A stretch of 34,627 nt of DNA from Prorocentrum cordatum (GCA_963575745.1 CAUYUJ010009367.1:1-34627), one strand, 5' to 3'; positions 19,324 to 27,863 are shown, numbered from the stretch's first letter. Notes: generated by a model from the letters alone, not told the origin. Translations and numbers: made by a program.

Positions 19324-19526
19324 GGGGAGACGTAAGACTCGGGTACGGGGTACTCGGGTTGGCCTGACAAGGGCCATCATAAAAATGATGACACCCAATC
19401 TGAAATTTGACGCGGGCTCCCGCTGCAGACATCCCACGAAAACGGGATCGTCAAAATCCAGGACGCGCTCGTCAAAAAAAAGTCGGCAAACCCGAGTTCC
19501 GGCTTACTCGAGTCGTACGTTTCCCC
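19324..19526 (+). mobile_element. MITE-like element, family E, copy 2
   Basis: GGGGAGACGTAAGACTCGGG at the left mirrors the right end (CTCGAGTCGTACGTTTCCCC). A second block, TACTCGGGTT, faces AACCCGAGTTC-type sequence. CTCCCGCTGCAGACATCCC is shared with copy 1 at 6172-6372. A direct TACTAT on each side (19317-19322, 19529-19534) is a possible target-site duplication. Confidence 0.8.
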
Positions 19527-20040
19527 AATACTATATTCATACATGTATGTATATATATATATATGTACATGTGTAGCAACTGCCATGTGGCTTCATCGGG
19601 TGCATGGAACCCTGTCTTCTTGCATCTTCGAAATAACTCTCTCTATATATATATATATATATGTATAAGAAAAAACTGGCGGGAGTGTGCTGCGGTGCCG
19701 CTGCATTTCGGCCTCAGACTCCGACGACCCATCTGGTCTACCCACAAGCCACGCAGCGTCAAGTCACATCTCCGAGGGACACGATTTGTTGCTGGACTCC
19801 ACTGGTCCAGGCAAGGACTGTTACCACGGAGGTTTTATGGTCCCTCAACAGGGCAGCGAAAAGATCCACGAGTAGCACTGCCGTACTTCGACCATATGTT
19901 TACGACGTGGTCATGTTGAGTTGGCACTCGCCCGGTATATTTCTTTAGTTAAGCCTGGCGGCGGGCACCTCCGCACCCGCGCGCAGAGGGAAGCGCGGGA
20001 TAAAGGGATGAAGAAACGGCATGCAGTAGGGGCCCGACCA
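19527..20040. other. TA tracts and unique sequence, no recognised gene
   Basis: Short TA runs lie at 19546-19565 and 19644-19663. Frames at 19661-19950 on the plus strand overlap and none carries a recognised motif. One reads DSTGPGKDCYHGGFM and could be an exon fragment, but support is weak. Confidence 0.3.
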
Positions 20041-20184
20041 CAAGAAACCTGCCACAAGAAACCCAACCCTGAAGCCCCAGGTCGTACATCGACTTTTTGG
20101 TGTGGGAACGTCACGCTTCCCGTAGCAAATCCATCGAAACCCAAGAAACCCAAGGCACCCTGGAGGCAAGCAGGGTGTTTCTTG
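20041..20184 (+). mobile_element. Short-TIR element, family I, copy 2
   Basis: The ends are CAAGAAACC and GTTTCTTG. AAGAAACCCAACCCTG follows the left end and AAGAAACCCAAGGCACCCTG precedes the right, in the order seen at 9107-9279. Confidence 0.5.
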
Positions 20185-20366
20185 ACATGGGGACTCCACT
20201 GTGAGAGGAAAAGACCGAGGGATGATCAGCACTGAAGGACAGAATGGCTGCAGAGCGCAAGAGGGTGAACGCCCGTCCTTGGCGGACGCGTCGGCGAGCC
20301 AGTCCGAGCAGGCACGAGCATCTTCTGGCAGGACTGGGTCCCCGAGAGGCTCCAGCACCTGAGGGT

Positions 20367-20443
20367 GGAGGAGGAGGAGGAGGAGAAGGAGGAGGAGGAG
20401 GAGGAGGAGGAGGAAGGAGGGGGAGGAGGAGGAGGAGGAGGAG
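20367..20443 (+). repeat. (GGA)n microsatellite
   Basis: About 75 bases of GGA with minor breaks. Confidence 0.95.
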
Positions 20444-20506
20444 GACCAGTGCAAGCCCAAGTGTCATCAACGATGTTGGAATAAGCCCGCCCTCCAAGCT
20501 CCCTCG

Positions 20507-20794
20507 TCATAGGCCCCTACAACGATTCATTTTCCATTGATGGAACTGCCTCGTTGGAAGACACCTGTTTGAAGACCCTGAAGCATGCCAAACATTGTCC
20601 TCGGGATTCCAACGCCACGGATCAACCTGACTGTTGCGTCTTGACGATCCTGACTCACGCCAGAACGCCACTCCTAGGACTCCAACAAAAAGAATATATG
20701 TAACTGTTGCACCCGCGTAATCCTGAATCCTTCCAAAACAATATTTCTGGTACGTTGGTGATGGGAATCCGTGACACTCTTGAAAATGTTGCAA
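20507..20794 (-). CDS. Hypothetical 95-codon frame with one membrane helix
   Basis: The frame has balanced, non-repetitive composition: PSPTYQKYCFGRIQDY, then a hydrophobic run TVTYILFVGVLGVAFW, then a polar Trp-containing tail (DPWRWNPEDNVW). The first ten or so codons overlap the 82-bp satellite, so the given start is doubtful. No family is recognised. It may be an exon or a chance frame. Confidence 0.25.
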   Translation of the reverse strand: MQHFQECHGFPSPTYQKYCFGRIQDYAGATVTYILFVGVLGVAFWRESGSSRRNSQVDPWRWNPEDNVWHASGSSNRCLPTRQFHQWKMNRCRGL

Positions 20795-21205
20795 ACGGAT
20801 GTGCGCGGCGCTAAGGCGAGAGCCACATTTTGAAAATGAACCGCCCTCAATCCGCGAAACTCTTGACTTTTGTTAATAAATGAATATGCGCGCCGCTAAG
20901 GCGAGAACCACATTTTGAAAACGACCCGCCCTCAATACGTGATAGCGCTGCAAATGTTTAAAAGAATGTGCGCGGCGCTGAGGCGAGAACCACATGTTTA
21001 AAACGGCCCGCCCTCAATCCGTGAAATATCTGCAAACGTTTAAAACGAATGCACGCGGCGCTGAGGCGAGAGCCACATTCTGAAAGCGACCCGCCTTCAA
21101 TCCGTGAAACTCTTGCAAATGTTCAAAACGAGTGCCACGCTAAGGCGAGAGCCATATTTTGAAAACGGCCCGCCTTCCATCTGTGAAACCGTTGCCAATG
21201 TTTAA
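20765..21205 (+). repeat. 82-84-bp satellite, about five units
   Basis: Each unit runs GCGCGGCGCTAAGGCGAGAG, CCACATTTTGAAAA, CGACCCGCCCTCAATCCGTG, AAACTCTTGCAAATGTTTAA. Unit starts near 20802, 20886, 20968, 21050 and 21132 give steps of 82-84. The period is not kept at a multiple of three and no long frames cross it. Confidence 0.9.
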
Positions 21206-21312
21206 GCTTCAGAGCCATCAATGGTGAGGAAGTCTTAGGCGAAACGCCCAGCCCGCCCTAAAAACTGGCTTCGGGGTGCGACAGGGAGAAGCTACGCATT
21301 AGAAGGAAAAGG
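21206..21312. other. Spacer, nothing recognised
   Basis: About 100 bases between satellite and GGA tract with no recognisable signal. Confidence 0.4.
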
Positions 21313-21373
21313 AATGGAGGAGGAGGAGGGGGAGGAGGAGGAGGAGGAGGAGGAGGAGGTGGAGGTGGAGGAG
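21313..21373 (+). repeat. (GGA)n microsatellite
   Basis: About 60 bases of GGA/GGT repeat. Confidence 0.95.
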
Positions 21374-21581
21374 GGTGGAAATTGACTTAGGGAAATCACA
21401 AGGAAGGTACCCATGCCGCTACTCCGCGGACCTATCCCAGGGTGCGTTCTGACCAGAGTTTCGAAGCGAATCCAGCCGTGGCGGCGAGAACCTCCCAGGA
21501 GGCCCTCAAAGGGGAAACGAGAGAGAGGTAGCAGTGTCGGTGCCTTGTCCCTCCACTGACGAGCGGCGGCACGGGCGCCGC

Positions 21582-21811
21582 AATCGCTGCGTGAGTTTTT
21601 GGGGGGGGCGCAGTAACAGCCACACGGTTCCGTGCTGGCCCTGTCAGCTCGCGGCGCGCCTATCGTTCGCGTCACGACCCAAGTGGGAAGTTGTTGCGCA
21701 GAAGACCCACCACCCAAGCGAAAGGGGCACTACGCAGAGCTGTACCGCACAGGTCGAAGCAGCGACCCAAAAGCACAGTCGCAACGCAATAGTAATCGTT
21801 GCGTGAGTTTT
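21582..21811 (+). repeat. Direct repeats AATCG(C/T)TGCGTGAGTTTT bracketing 200 bases
   Basis: AATCGCTGCGTGAGTTTTT (from 21582) and AATCGTTGCGTGAGTTTT (from 21794) occur in the same orientation, 212 bases apart. Each contains GTGAGT, a donor-like hexamer. They may be a duplicated junction, for example around an inserted segment. Confidence 0.4.
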
Positions 21812-21834
21812 GCCCCTATGAGACGTTCAGGACC

Positions 21835-21843
21835 CAGGTAAGT
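21835..21843 (+). promoter_or_regulatory. Candidate 5-prime splice site CAG|GTAAGT
   Basis: GACCCAGGTAAGTCAC is a full match to the donor consensus on the plus strand. The frame to its left is open but unrecognised. Whether it is used cannot be told from sequence alone. Confidence 0.3.
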
Positions 21844-22570
21844 CACACAACGAGTGCTCACGGCATTAGTCCTCGGGGCCTGACGGGATCCGAAACCGCT
21901 GGGAAACGTACGCAAACCTTCGATGGCGACGTCGGCGCACGCGGCAAAATGCACGTCGTGCCTGGAGGTCAGCGGACTTCGCGCACCGCGCCCCGCCATG
22001 CGCCACCCGCGGTCGTCCTCGCGCCCTCGTGCGGCCACCCTCGAGACGAGAAGGGCGCTCTGCCCAGGCCAGGCCGCGACGCGCGAAGCGCGATTGTCAT
22101 CGCGCCCCGGGGGAGAACGTGGATGACCCAAACAGGCTGCAGGGCCAGACAGCATCGCATCGACAAATCGCATCGAATCGACAGGTGCGTCGGATCGGGC
22201 CGCACCTGCACGGCGTCGGAATCGTGCCGCATCGGCCGCGCCAGGATGCACAACGGCGCCACGCGGGGCATCGGGCCGCCTCGGATCGCCCGGAGCTTTT
22301 TCCGCTGGCGGCGAGGCAGAGGCAGTCCGCTCCAGCGCGCGGCTACTCGGGGCAACCGAAAGGCGAATTGACCAGCGTGCAGGAGGGAGGAAAACGAGGA
22401 GGACTCGGATCGCCGAAGCACGTGGGAATCGAGTCGGACTGGGCCGGCCGGGACCGGCACCGAATCGGGCCGCTCTGATCGACGTGGACCCCCAGACATG
22501 CGACGCCCAGATGTTTCCAGCACGGCGCCCCCGGAAGTCCAGACCCTGTCCGCGGGGGCCAGTTTTTCAT
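21844..22570. other. GC-rich unique region, unrecognised frames
   Basis: Overlapping frames on both strands (173 and 190 codons) carry no recognised motif. TCGCATCGA words repeat near 22152-22180. High GC alone can keep these frames open. Confidence 0.3.
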
Positions 22571-22587
22571 CCCGCGTCGATCTGGGC

Positions 22588-22826
22588 GACCCAAAAGGGG
22601 GTCCAGCTGCAAGGGGGTGGTGCAATAGGTTTGGGACAATTGTATTGCAAACGTACTGCGCCGGAGAATTGTGTTGCATTGTATTGCTAATGTATTGCAC
22701 GCGAAACTCCAGCAGTACATTTGCGCCCCGGAATGCATTACACGCCCCAAATGCATTGCAACCCCACACATCTATTGCACCACACCTATTGCACCACCCC
22801 CTTGTCGCTGGACCTCCTTTTGGGTC
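22588..22826 (+). mobile_element. MITE-like element with 11-bp flanking direct repeats, family N
   Basis: GACCCAAAAGGGGGTCCAGC is the left end, and the arms (about 42 bases, through AAGGGGGTGGTGCAATAGG) mirror the right end CCTATTGCACCACCCCCTTG..CTTTTGGGTC. Direct repeats CCCGCGTCGAT lie at 22571-22581 and 22829-22839, a few bases outside. The interior is built of TATTGCA and TGCATT words. There is no gene. Confidence 0.85.
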
Positions 22827-22869
22827 AACCCGCGTCGATTTTGACGGTCCTGGGGCGCGGCGAGGGCCA

Positions 22870-22985
22870 CCTCCTCCTCCTCCTCCTCCTCCTCCTCCTC
22901 CTCCTCCTCCTCCCGCCCCCTTGCCCCTTGCCCCTCCTCCTCCCGCCCCCTTGCCCCTCCTCCTCCTCCTCCTCCTCCTCCCGCC
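22870..22985 (+). repeat. (CTC)n microsatellite with CCCCCTTGCCC blocks
   Basis: CTC runs are separated by three CCGCCCCCTTGCCCCT-type blocks. Confidence 0.9.
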
Positions 22986-23570
22986 CCCGCGGGGCCTCCG
23001 CGGGGGCCGAAGATTGCGAGAGAAACCTCCGTCCCGAATTTCCCCTTCGGCGCGAGCGTGCCCGGGCCCGGAAGGCGAACACCCGCAGATCGCCCCCGCG
23101 CGTGAGCGGCCCGGCGGCTCGGTGGCGGGGCCCTGGCTGTGGTTGGCGTGTCCTTGTTCGTTTCTTGTTGTTGCCCTCTTGTTGTCAGCGTTGTGTTGTT
23201 AGCTTGTCCTTGGTAGCTTCTTGTTGTTCGCTTGTTGTTGTTTTTGCTTGGGGCCGGGCAGGGGGGGGGGCCGGGGCAGGGGGAGGGGGAGCGAGCGGGG
23301 ACGGGCAGGGCGGGGCGGGGCAGGGCGGCCACCGGTTGAGGAGCGGCGAGGAGCAGCTGTTTCGGAGAACGCCTTGTTGTGTCAGATCTGCAGCCAAAAA
23401 CAATGGAAAAGCGCTGCGACTTTTGTGCAGATGCAGCAGATGGTGATGCCCGACCACATGTCAAGATCTGCCGATTGCCGTGGATCCCCTCCGAAAAAAC
23501 AGCATGATTTGTACTCTGGAGGCCGTGGGGGCCTCCCTTGGGCATCCCGGGGGGCACCCTGGGCCAGGGT
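22986..23570. other. GC-rich region and TTGTTG-rich patch, no recognised gene
   Basis: 23150-23260 is rich in TTGTTG and CTTGTTG words. 23260-23340 is G-rich (GGGGCGGGGCAGGG), with potential for quadruplex formation. 23341-23560 is unique sequence with no recognised product. Confidence 0.4.
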
Positions 23571-23772
23571 CAGGTCGGGCATGTCCTCCTGCAGGCGGAT
23601 TCTAGAAAACACATGAGAAACAGTCAACAGGATCTTCTAAAGTACAAACAAGAACAAAAACAACAAAAACAAAAAACAAAACCAACAAACAAAAAAACGA
23701 AAAGTCTTCCCCAGGTAATATTGTTCTAACTATTTTTTGATATTCCTCTGTAGAGGGACGTGCCCGATATAA
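23571..23772 (+). mobile_element. Family A TIR element, copy 3
   Basis: Left end CAGGTCGGGCATGTCCTCCT with GCAGGCGGA, right end TCTGTAGAGGGACGTGCCCG then ATATAAG. The interior is A-rich with repeated AACAAAAAC. The ends offer AG|GT and AAG|G. Confidence 0.8.
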
Positions 23773-23898
23773 GGACAGGGGTACTTCTGGCGACGGCCGC
23801 GGGAGGCTGACGGTCAGGGCCGCGCGCCCGGGCCGAGGCACGCAGCCGACCGCTGGCGTTGTTGCCCAAGGCCGCTTCGCGTCGCGTCGGACCTGGAG

Positions 23899-24049
23899 TC
23901 AAGTCGGGCGCGTCCCTCTCCAGGAACAATAGTCAAAAAATAGCCTGGGGACGTTTCTTGATTACCTGTGGACCATGCTTTTGCATCTGTGTTGGCTATG
24001 TTTCGCTTTTCTTCCGAAACCCGCCTGTGAGAGGACATGCCCGATATAA
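23899..24049 (+). mobile_element. Family A TIR element, copy 4
   Basis: Left end TCAAGTCGGGCGCGTCCCTC, right end GAGAGGACATGCCCGATATAA. Interior AATAGTCAAAAAATAGCC is typical of the family. It lies only about 125 bases after copy 3. Confidence 0.8.
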
Positions 24050-24055
24050 CCCTGG

Positions 24056-24412
24056 CGCTGGTTCCTGACACCGCTGGGGTCCCTCAACCTTGAAGGATCG
24101 GCCAGTTTCGGAGGCGCGCAAACATGGATTAGCGATCCATGGATTTGGCGCGCGATCGCCAAATCCATGGATCGGGGGAGGTGCCCTCGCCACAATGCGG
24201 CCAGTGCCGCCTCGCTCGGCGGCGGAAATCCGCGATTCCCCATGGAAACGGGACCCGTCGCTACTCCACGCCCCCTTGATCCATGCTTGCGATCGCCTGG
24301 CAGTTCAGAAATGTCGGACCTTTCCACGATGGGCCGATTCTGGGTCGCCGGCGGCGTGGAACGTGGAGCGCTGGCGGCGGGGTCGCCGCCGGTCGACACG
24401 CCGCGAGCCTAC
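24056..24412 (+). repeat. Dispersed repeat P, copy 1, with perfect GATC hairpin
   Basis: Begins CTGACACCGCTGGGGTCCCT then CAACCTTGAAGGATC and ends GGGTCGCCGCCGGTCGACACG. A perfect 17-base hairpin, GATCCATGGATTTGGCG (24134-24150) and CGCCAAATCCATGGATC (24157-24173), lies inside. Copy 2 at 25146-25310 has the same ends and a shorter middle. Confidence 0.65.
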
Positions 24413-24452
24413 CGCAGCGACCCTGAAGAGGAGGGCGGAGATAGGGGCCTCC

Positions 24453-24644
24453 TAGATGGAGTCCGAGCAGACGGGGTCGAAGGATCGCGTCGCATCACCG
24501 ATGCATCGCCGATGCATCGGCGATGCATCGGCGATGCATCGAAGACGCCAGCGTGGGGAAACACGGGCTCCACATCGAGCCACATCGTGGATGCATCGGC
24601 GATGCGGCGCGATTCTCCGACCCCATCTACTCGGACCCCATCTA
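24453..24644 (+). mobile_element. Large-TIR element, family Q
   Basis: The ends TAGATGGAGTCCGAGCAGAC and its mirror (TACTCGGACCCCATCTA) continue as inverted arms of about 55 bases out of 192. Inside the left arm is a run of the palindromic word CGATGCATCGG. Both strands therefore translate to similar Arg/Asp/Ala strings, which are not proteins. Confidence 0.8.
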
Positions 24645-24889
24645 AGACAGGGCTGAACCTAAACGGCGCTTTTCGTGTTCGCGCTACTTTCGTTGTCCCT
24701 CGTCGTGTCTTCAATCCGCCTTTCACGCAAAACGAAATCGAAACGAAAACGGCCCACGAAATCGCCGAAACACCGCTTAGGTCCACCCCTGCTCTAGAAG
24801 GCCTGGAGGAGAAGAAGCGGGAGCGGGAGGGAGAGGGCCACAGGAGGGGGAGGAGGGAGCAGGACCAGAGCAAACTCAAGGTGCATCCA

Positions 24890-25085
24890 GTGCTGCAGTA
24901 CACCCTTGAAGGGGCCCTGGGACACACCAATAAATAGACACAAGTAACAGGATTCCCCACACTTTCCCATACTTTCTGGGTTTTTGTCTTTCCACCCACA
25001 CACTTCCCATATTTTCCCATATTTTCTTGGGAATCGACAAGTAATTGTGCCTGTGTTTTTCCCCCTCCTGAAGTACACCCTGCCG
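24890..25085 (+). repeat. Dispersed repeat K, copy 2
   Basis: Parallel to 10312-10490 over about 180 bases (AATAAATAGACACAAGTAAC, CAGGATTCCC, CCCATATTTTCC, GGAATCGACAAGTAATTGTG, TTTTTCCCCCTCCTG). CAGTACACCCTT near the left and AAGTACACCCTG near the right are direct repeats. Confidence 0.55.
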
Positions 25086-25145
25086 TCCCAAGTCCCCCCC
25101 TTCGCACGTCCCTACGGCAGGTTGGCGTCATGACGACCACGGCGT

Positions 25146-25310
25146 TGGTTTCTGACACCGCGGGGATTGTTCAAACTTGAACGATCTGCCGTTTCATGAA
25201 CGCCAGATCGTTCGACGACTGCCCGATTCTGGGCCACGGGCGGCGTTCGACTGTAACGGCCCGCGCTGGGGTCGCCGCCGGTCGGCACGACGCGAACCCA
25301 TCGTGCAAGT
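25146..25310 (+). repeat. Dispersed repeat P, copy 2
   Basis: CTGACACCGCGGGGATT, CTTGAACGATCTGCCG, CGCCAGATCGTTCGACGA, CCCGATTCTGGG and GGGGTCGCCGCCGGTCGGCA follow the order of copy 1. GAACGATCTG and CAGATCGTTC form its hairpin. Confidence 0.65.
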
Positions 25311-25336
25311 CTTCCTATAGGAGGCCCGGGAATGGG

Positions 25337-25505
25337 TACCAACATCAACACAGGGGGGTGCCTCCACTGGGGGAAGATGATCCTAGATTTCGGCGTTGGT
25401 GGTAATATTTCGGTTACCTTGGAAGCCAGAATATTACCACCATCACCGAGATCGGGATCCTTCTTCCCTCGGCGGATGCACACCGCCGATATTGGTGTTG
25501 GTGTC
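25337..25505 (+). mobile_element. Large-TIR element, family R
   Basis: Inverted arms of about 75 bases with scattered mismatches. TACCAACATCAACA at the left mirrors TGTTGGTG at the right; GGGGGAAGATGATCC faces GGATCCTTCTTCCC; TTGGTGGTAATATT faces AATATTACCACC around a loop of about 20 bases. Confidence 0.8.
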
Positions 25506-25671
25506 AATCTCTAGGCTTGCGATCCTAATTACTCACTGCAAGAAGCGCTCCCCTTCAGAGACGAACACCGTTTTGGGCCTGCCGTCTTGGCGGGGGCCCC
25601 GCCCCGAGCAGGAGCTGCCTGAAGCATCCTCCTGGAGCGAGAGGCGCAGCCGCGGCGACGCGGCAGGGAGC

Positions 25672-25780
25672 ACGAGGAGGATGGGAAAGAACGAGGAGGA
25701 GGAGGAGGAGGAGGGAGGAGGAGGAGGAGGAGGAGGAGGAGGAGATGGATGAGGAGGAGGAGGAGGCGGAGGATGGGAAA
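25672..25780 (+). repeat. (GGA)n microsatellite
   Basis: About 100 bases of GGA/GAT-GGA repeat with GAAAGA breaks. Confidence 0.9.
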
Positions 25781-25984
25781 GAGGATGGGGAGGAGGAGAA
25801 CCAGTGAGGGAGAGGCGCGCGGAGACGAAAACCAAAGAGGAAGGAGCAAGGGATGAGCCGGAGTCGCTGGACGGGCACCTGCGCACACGGATCACAGCAC
25901 AGGCCCACGGATCGGTAGTAAAGCACCCCCCGATGCATGGCACCAGTGCTGCCTGATCTGGCGACGGAGCACGTCAAACTTGTG

Positions 25985-26143
25985 TTAGGTCAGGCATGTC
26001 CTCCTACCGGAGGATTTTGGACGAAGAATTACAAACAGTCGAAAGATGCCCCAAAGTGGTCCAAATCGATAGCAAAATCGTCCCCAGACCATGTTTTGAC
26101 TGCTTTTGAATATTCCTCGTGTAGAGGGGCACGCCCGACTTAA
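25985..26143 (+). mobile_element. Family A TIR element, copy 5
   Basis: Left end TTAGGTCAGGCATGTCCTCC, right end AGAGGGGCACGCCCGACTTAA. Interior TTTTGGACGAAGAATTAC is shared with copy 6. AG|GTCAGG at the left and CTTAAG at the right could act as donor and acceptor. Confidence 0.85.
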
Positions 26144-26448
26144 GACCTGTGTGGACACGGGACCCGTCGCCTATCTAGGGAGCCCACAAAGGACGTACGC
26201 GCCCAGCTATGTACATGAGCACGACCGGCCGCGCGATACGAACTTTCGGGCAATGCGTACTCTCGAAACCAGCGTGGATTCATGTACGTGTACGTCCTTC
26301 TTTCGCTCCTGACTATCCGCGCGCCTCCACCCGTGTCGGTGCTGCCTCGCGAGGGGCGGAGCGCCGCGCTCTCCTGGGCGTGCTAGAGGAAGCCCAGGAT
26401 CCCCGATCGGCGATGCACGGGCGAGATTCGGGGGGTCGATGCTCACCC
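26144..26448 (+). other. Possible upstream coding sequence
   Basis: The stretch just before copy 6 reads ERRALLGVLEEAQDPRSAMH in one plus frame, with exon-like composition. It might be an exon separated from 26630-26760 by copy 6. No family is recognised. Confidence 0.25.
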
Positions 26449-26610
26449 TTAGGTCGGGCCTGTCCCCCTGCAGGCGGACTTTGGGCGAAGAATTAAAGAT
26501 AGTCCAAAATATAACCAAAATGCTTTTACAAAAAGAATCAAAGAATCGTTCCGAGACTATTTTCTGGCAATTCTTGAATATTCTCCCTGTGGAGGGACAC
26601 GCCCGACTTC
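26449..26610 (+). mobile_element. Family A TIR element, copy 6
   Basis: Left end TTAGGTCGGGCCTGTCCCCC, right end GGAGGGACACGCCCGACTT. Interior TTTGGGCGAAGAATTAAAGA matches copy 5, and TTGAATATTC sits near the right as in copy 5. It lies between two stretches with coding character. Confidence 0.85.
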
Positions 26611-26629
26611 ATGCTTACCCCTGGGGGCC

Positions 26630-26830
26630 CATCCCCCCCTCGGCGTCGGGACGAAGGAGGAGCAGGAGGCCATCATCGACCAGGTGCTCTACGAGGACGG
26701 CCACGACGTCGTGCGGGAGGACTTCGAGGGCCCCGGTGGCGGCTTCGGCCTGGCGACTGGGGAGGCGGCGGCGTCGGCCCTGACTTTGGCGGTTGGGGCG
26801 GCAGCGACGGCGATGGCGGTACCCCCCGAG
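26630..26830 (+). CDS. Exon-like segment, acidic then Gly-rich (hypothetical)
   Basis: In frame with 26642, the sequence reads GVGTKEEQEAIIDQVLYEDG, then HDVVREDFEGPGGGFG. Third positions are almost all G or C, typical of a GC-rich protist exon. After about 26750 the Gly-rich character (DFGGWGGSDGDGG) continues one frame over, which implies a one-base shift or a splice. Exact ends are unknown and the family is not recognised. Confidence 0.4.
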
Positions 26831-26946
26831 CTTGGTGTTCGGGCCAGAACTCGGCTCTCCGGCGGCGGTTCGGGGCGATCCGGGCAGCCCCCCTCGAAAG
26901 CTGGGCGAGGGCTGCCAGAACCGTGGCTGCTAAAACGGCCCTCCCA

Positions 26947-26979
26947 GGAAAAAAAAAAAACAAAAAAAAAAAAAAAACT
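26947..26979 (+). repeat. A-rich tract
   Basis: Poly-A with single C interruptions. CTTCCCGGAAGG-type words repeat just after (about 26979-27052). Confidence 0.7.
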
Positions 26980-27082
26980 TCCCGGAAGGAGGCGCGGCAC
27001 GCGAAACCGTCCACGGGCTTCTTCCCGGAAGGACGAAGACAACTTCCCGGAGGTCGATTTTAGCAGCCACGGACCCTGAGAT

Positions 27083-27240
27083 CCGATGTCGTGATTTTTT
27101 CACTACGGGGTCCCTGGAAGTCTCGACCCATTGCCCAGGACCGGTGTTTCATCCTGAGTTGACGGTCCCGAGGCCCGGTAAGGGCCCCAAGAGGCCGAAA
27201 ACTGTAAAAAACTTCCGTCGTGATTTTTTCAATACGTTGG
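27083..27240 (+). repeat. Dispersed repeat J, copy 2
   Basis: GATGTCGTGATTTTTTCACTACG at the left and CCGTCGTGATTTTTTCAATACG at the right are direct repeats. TTGACGGTCCCGAGGCCCGG and GAGGCCGAAAACTGTAAAAA are shared with 10036-10205. Confidence 0.55.
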
Positions 27241-27430
27241 CTCTCTGGGGATTTCGCAGCCCTCGCCCGGCTTCCGACCCCCCGCCGCCCCCGGGAGGCG
27301 GCGCAGCTGCCGGAGAGCACCCCCCGAGGCCGGGAGCCCGACGGGAGCCTCGAGCCCCGACCCGCCGAGGGCCTCGAACCTCGGACCCAAGAGAGGGCCT
27401 CGAGAGCCTCGCACGGAGACGCCCGAGAAC

Positions 27431-27569
27431 CTCGGGGGCCACTTGCGAACCCTACCCCTGCCCCCCGGCGCTTTCTGCGGGGGAGGGTGGGGCTCACTTC
27501 CCTCGAGAGCTCCCGCGCGAAGTGAGCCCCACCCTCCCCCGCAGAGAGCGTGGGGGGGTGGCCCCCGAG
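27431..27569 (+). mobile_element. Foldback element, family G, copy 2
   Basis: CTCGGGGGCCACTTGCGAAC at the left; the right arm ends GGTGGCCCCCGAG. GAGGGTGGGGCTCACTTC faces GAAGTGAGCCCCACCCTC around a loop near CGAGAGCTCCCG. The right arm lacks the TAGGGTTCGCA block present in copy 1 at 7699-7852, so the arms are unequal. Confidence 0.75.
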
Positions 27570-27650
27570 AACATCTCGAGCCTCGGCCCCGAAGCGGCCC
27601 CGCCCCCCGCGGCGTCGCCCCCGGCCACAGCGGGCAGGGAGGGGCCAGGG

Positions 27651-27863
27651 TGAAGTCGGGCGTGTCTCCCTGCGGCGGGATGCTCGCCCAAAGCCGCCGA
27701 AACTGCTCGAAAAGTGCCCCAAAAGGGTCAAACAATCCCAGAACATGCTCGAAGAGTGCTCCACAGTGGTCCCAAAAAAATGCTCCAAAAATAGCCCCCA
27801 GAGCCCCAGACGATCTTTTGGCTACTTTCGAACATTCCCCCTGTAGAGGGACAGGCCCGACTC
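27651..27863 (+). mobile_element. Family A TIR element, copy 7
   Basis: Left end TGAAGTCGGGCGTGTCTCCC, right end AGAGGGACAGGCCCGACTC. The longest copy, with a GC-richer interior of repeated GCTCGAAAAGTGC / GCTCGAAGAGTGC / GCTCC-AAAA words and TTTCGAACATTCCCCC near the right. Confidence 0.75.
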
